Shown one piece after another: positions 61,703 through 64,000 of a stretch of DNA of 64,000 bases (the stretch's first letter is position 1; the number at the start of each line of letters is the position of its first letter). This stretch comes from an uncultured Hymenobacter sp. (GTDB lineage Bacteria > Bacteroidota > Bacteroidia > Cytophagales > Hymenobacteraceae). The notes below the pieces were generated by a model. It did not search any database, was not told the origin of the DNA, and saw nothing but the letters and a program-made list of their open reading frames with translations. A program made the position numbers and the translations under genes. The stretch spans positions 78,150 through 142,149 of the forward strand of contig CAJYPK010000041.1 in assembly GCA_913776615.1 (NCBI GenBank), read 5' to 3'.

Positions 61703-63760
61703 ATGCCCACTTTTATTCCTCGCGCTCCCAAGCGCGCCCTGGCGCAGCGTGCCCTCGCTTGCTGCGTTCTCTTAGCTGGCCTCGGCTGGCAAACAGCGGC
61801 GGCCCAAAGCTTTCTGCAAGCCAGCGGCCCCCGGATTATTAACGCCAGCAACCAGGAGGTCGTCTTGAAGGGCGTGAACCTCGGTGGCTGGCAGGTGCAG
61901 GAAGGCTACATGCTCAAGCCCGGCTACGGCAACAACGGCACCGGCACCCAGAGCCTGGTCAAGCGCGGCTTGTTCAACCAAGGCCAGAGCGACGGCCAGG
62001 TCGAGAGCTTTTATCAGCAGTGGCGGGATAATTTCTTCACCAAGGCCGACATCGACTACCTGAAGGACAAGGGCTTCAACTGCGTGCGGCTGCCGCTGCA
62101 CTACGAGCTGTTTCTCACGGCCAGCCAGCGGGCCGTGCGCACCGGCGTGAGCAAGGGCAGCACGAGCTACGGCGACTACCTCAACGCATTGCGGAGCTGG
62201 TACAATAATAATCAACTCTTTACCGACCCCACCCAGCAGGAAGGCGTGCGCCTCATCGACGAGGTGCTGAGCTGGGCCGGGGCCAACGGCATGTACGTGG
62301 TGCTCGACCTGCACGCCGCGCCCGGCGCGCAGGGCAAAGACATGAACATTGCGGACGCGCTGGTGACCGATGGCAACGACTTCTGGAACAACCAAATAAA
62401 CCAGGACATCGCCGTGCGCCTGTGGAGCGTGCTCTCCAACCGCTACAAGAGCGACCCGCGGGTGGCCATGTACGACGTGCTCAACGAGCCCAACAACATT
62501 CCCAATACCTCGTCGCAAAACGGCAATCAGCGCCTGCACGATGTGATGCAGCGCTTCATCAACACCATCCGGGCCAACGGCGATAATCACCTCATCCTGC
62601 TGGAAGGCAACGGCTTCGGCAATGACTACAACTGGATGGAGAAGCGCACCTTCACCAACACGGCCAACCTGGTGTACAACTCGCACCGCTACAGCGGCAG
62701 CGGCTACGAAATCGACAACAATCCCAACTCGGTCGATGGCAACAACCCCAACAGCCTGCGGCTCATCGGCAACCTCACGCGCTTCCGCTCCGACAATAAC
62801 GTGCCCATCTGGGTGGGTGAAACGGGCGAAAACTCGGCCCAGTGGATGGCCGACGCGGCCAACGGCCTCAACAGCGTGGGTATCGGCTGGTGCCACTGGA
62901 CGTACAAGCGCTTCGACACCAACTCGATGGCGGCCCTCTTCCGCATCAACCCACCCTACATCGTGGATGGGGCGGGCAACATCCCGGCCGTGGTGCAGAA
63001 CATCAAGTTTGCCAACTGCGTGGTGAATACGAGCACGCTCAACGCCATTGCCCCCAACCCCGGCGGCACGGTGCGCAACACGCGGGCGCCCATCGGTAGC
63101 CTCATTACGCTGCGCGCCGTGAGCAACAACGCCTACCTCTCGGGCGAGAATGGCCAGCAGGCCGTGACATGCACCCGCACTACCGCCGGCACCTGGGAGC
63201 AGTTTGCGGTGCTCGACGCGGGCAACGGCAAAGTGTACCTGCGCAGCCAGGGCAAGTACGTATCGAGCGAAAACGGTACCCAGGCCATCACGGCCAGTCG
63301 CACGAGCCCCGGCTGGTGGGAAGCCTTCGACTGGATTGTGAACGCCGACGGTACCATCAGCCTGGGCGGCTACAACGGCCGCTACGTCTCCAGCGAAAAC
63401 GGCCAGCAGGCCGTAACGTGCAACCGCCAGACCATCTCGGGCTGGGAAGCTTTCCGCTACACCGTGGTGGGCAACGCCCGCCTGGCTGGCACCCTGGCCA
63501 CCACTACCAGCGCCGCGCCCGCCGACTTCACGGCCTATCCCAACCCCGTAGCCAATAGCCTCACTTACGCCCTGCCCGCGGGCACCCAGGCCCACACCCT
63601 CACCGTGACCGACGCCATCGGCCGCACGGTAGTCGCCCGCACCTACGGCGAAACCGGGGCCCAAAATACCTTCGACGCCTCGGGCTTAGCCAAAGGCCTC
63701 TACGTAGTGCGCCTGGTAGGGGCCGACTTCGCAAAATCATTCAAAGTCACCAAGGAGTAA
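61703..63760 (+). CDS. GH5 cellulase with fascin-like repeats and T9SS sorting domain
   Basis: A 685-residue secreted enzyme. A signal peptide (CCVLLAGLGWQTAAAQ) leads into a GH5 barrel (about 45-440): LKGVNLGGWQ, the acid/base Glu262 in YDVLNEPNN and the nucleophile Glu373 in VGETGENS, with DLHAAPGAQ and YNSHRY. Residues 475-590 carry three repeats of the form YLSGENGQQAV, YVSSENGTQAI, YVSSENGQQAV with a WExF end, a beta-trefoil (fascin-like) carbohydrate-binding fold. The last ~75 residues are a type IX sorting domain (FTAYPNPVANSL to KGLYVVRL). It should cleave beta-glucans and be exported through T9SS. Confidence 0.93.
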   Translation: MPTFIPRAPKRALAQRALACCVLLAGLGWQTAAAQSFLQASGPRIINASNQEVVLKGVNLGGWQVQEGYMLKPGYGNNGTGTQSLVKRGLFNQGQSDGQVESFYQQWRDNFFTKADIDYLKDKGFNCVRLPLHYELFLTASQRAVRTGVSKGSTSYGDYLNALRSWYNNNQLFTDPTQQEGVRLIDEVLSWAGANGMYVVLDLHAAPGAQGKDMNIADALVTDGNDFWNNQINQDIAVRLWSVLSNRYKSDPRVAMYDVLNEPNNIPNTSSQNGNQRLHDVMQRFINTIRANGDNHLILLEGNGFGNDYNWMEKRTFTNTANLVYNSHRYSGSGYEIDNNPNSVDGNNPNSLRLIGNLTRFRSDNNVPIWVGETGENSAQWMADAANGLNSVGIGWCHWTYKRFDTNSMAALFRINPPYIVDGAGNIPAVVQNIKFANCVVNTSTLNAIAPNPGGTVRNTRAPIGSLITLRAVSNNAYLSGENGQQAVTCTRTTAGTWEQFAVLDAGNGKVYLRSQGKYVSSENGTQAITASRTSPGWWEAFDWIVNADGTISLGGYNGRYVSSENGQQAVTCNRQTISGWEAFRYTVVGNARLAGTLATTTSAAPADFTAYPNPVANSLTYALPAGTQAHTLTVTDAIGRTVVARTYGETGAQNTFDASGLAKGLYVVRLVGADFAKSFKVTKE

Positions 63761-63782
63761 GCCGTCATTACTCGGTAGCTAC

Positions 63783-63823
63783 GCAAAAAGGGCGTTACCC
63801 CACCAGGGTAACGCCCTTTTTGC
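63783..63823 (+). terminator. Terminator after the cellulase
   Basis: A perfect stem AAAAAGGGCGTTACCC and complement with a 5-base loop, followed by TTTTTGC, 23 bases after the stop. Confidence 0.92.
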
Positions 63824-63885
63824 GTGCGCTGGCAGTTAGAGCGGTTTCCGGGTCAGTGTATATTTTTTGTTGTCCTAACGTGGGC

Positions 63886-64000
63886 ACCTCACCCCCCGGC
63901 CCCCTCTCCGAAAAGGAGAGGGGGAGCCTGACGACTGCTCACCGACTGCTTACGTTCGCCTGCGTTCGGCTCCCCCTCTCCTTTTCGGAGAGGGGGCCGG
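63886..64000. repeat. CCCTCTCC-type inverted repeat, copy f (cut by window end)
   Basis: Left arm CACCTCACCCCCCGGCCCCC, AGCCTGACG, then the mirror arm running off the window. The inner words AGCCTGACG and GCTTACG match copy a at 16453. Confidence 0.85.

Overview
The window looks like a chromosomal segment of a GC-rich Bacteroidota, most likely Hymenobacter or a close relative. The grounds are SusC/SusD outer-membrane pairs, a type IX secretion sorting domain on a cellulase, Bacteroidota -7 promoter boxes (TAnnTTTG), an extended signal peptidase I, a PafA-like phosphatase, and many palindromic intergenic repeats. No tRNA, rRNA, CRISPR array, transposase or phage gene was seen.

Layout. Positions 1-5730 hold the end of a SusD gene, a DUF5689 lipoprotein, a secreted calcineurin-type phosphoesterase and a glycerophosphodiester phosphodiesterase, then an AhpD-like gene and a MarR regulator. 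Positions 5945-10375 are mixed housekeeping and accessory genes (two alpha/beta hydrolases, DUF4202, a DUF3298-type lipoprotein, an HNH nuclease). Positions 10627-38160 form a potassium and cation homeostasis island: two paralogous sigma-54-type response regulators, three related histidine kinases, two Kup transporters, a full kdp operon (small ORF, kdpF, kdpA, kdpB, kdpC), a porin, a stand-alone KdpD sensor, a CPA1 antiporter, and a second kdpA-kdpC pair with no kdpB. Positions 38492-46623 hold a complete SusC/SusD pair followed by a tyrosine-phosphatase-like protein, a TonB-domain protein and a PafA-like phosphatase. Positions 46966-59135 are core genes, mostly on the minus strand (lepB, dapB, DUF5683, parB, parA, a UPF0173-type hydrolase, yidC, pyrG), with a DUF433 gene lodged between parA and parB and an oligopeptide-binding lipoprotein on the plus strand. 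Positions 59281-64000 hold a beta-helix protein and a three-part GH5 cellulase.

How it works together. In the island, Kup and Kdp would import K+, the porin would let ions cross the outer membrane, the antiporter would balance Na+/H+, and the KdpD sensor with separate histidine kinases and sigma-54 activators would take the place of the usual KdpD/KdpE pair. Parts look rearranged or decayed: the second kdp locus lacks kdpB and has a repeat in its place, the adjacent kinase has Gln instead of the phosphoacceptor His, and a low-GC gene sits backwards between kdpB and kdpC. Both SusC/D loci lie next to phosphoesterases, which suggests scavenging of organic phosphate.

Three main repeat families fill the gaps: a 79-base REP-like pair of hairpins (4 copies), a CCCTCTCC-type long inverted repeat (6 copies), and GCAAAACG/CTAG hairpins around the kdp loci. 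All functional statements are read from the sequence by eye; no database search was run.
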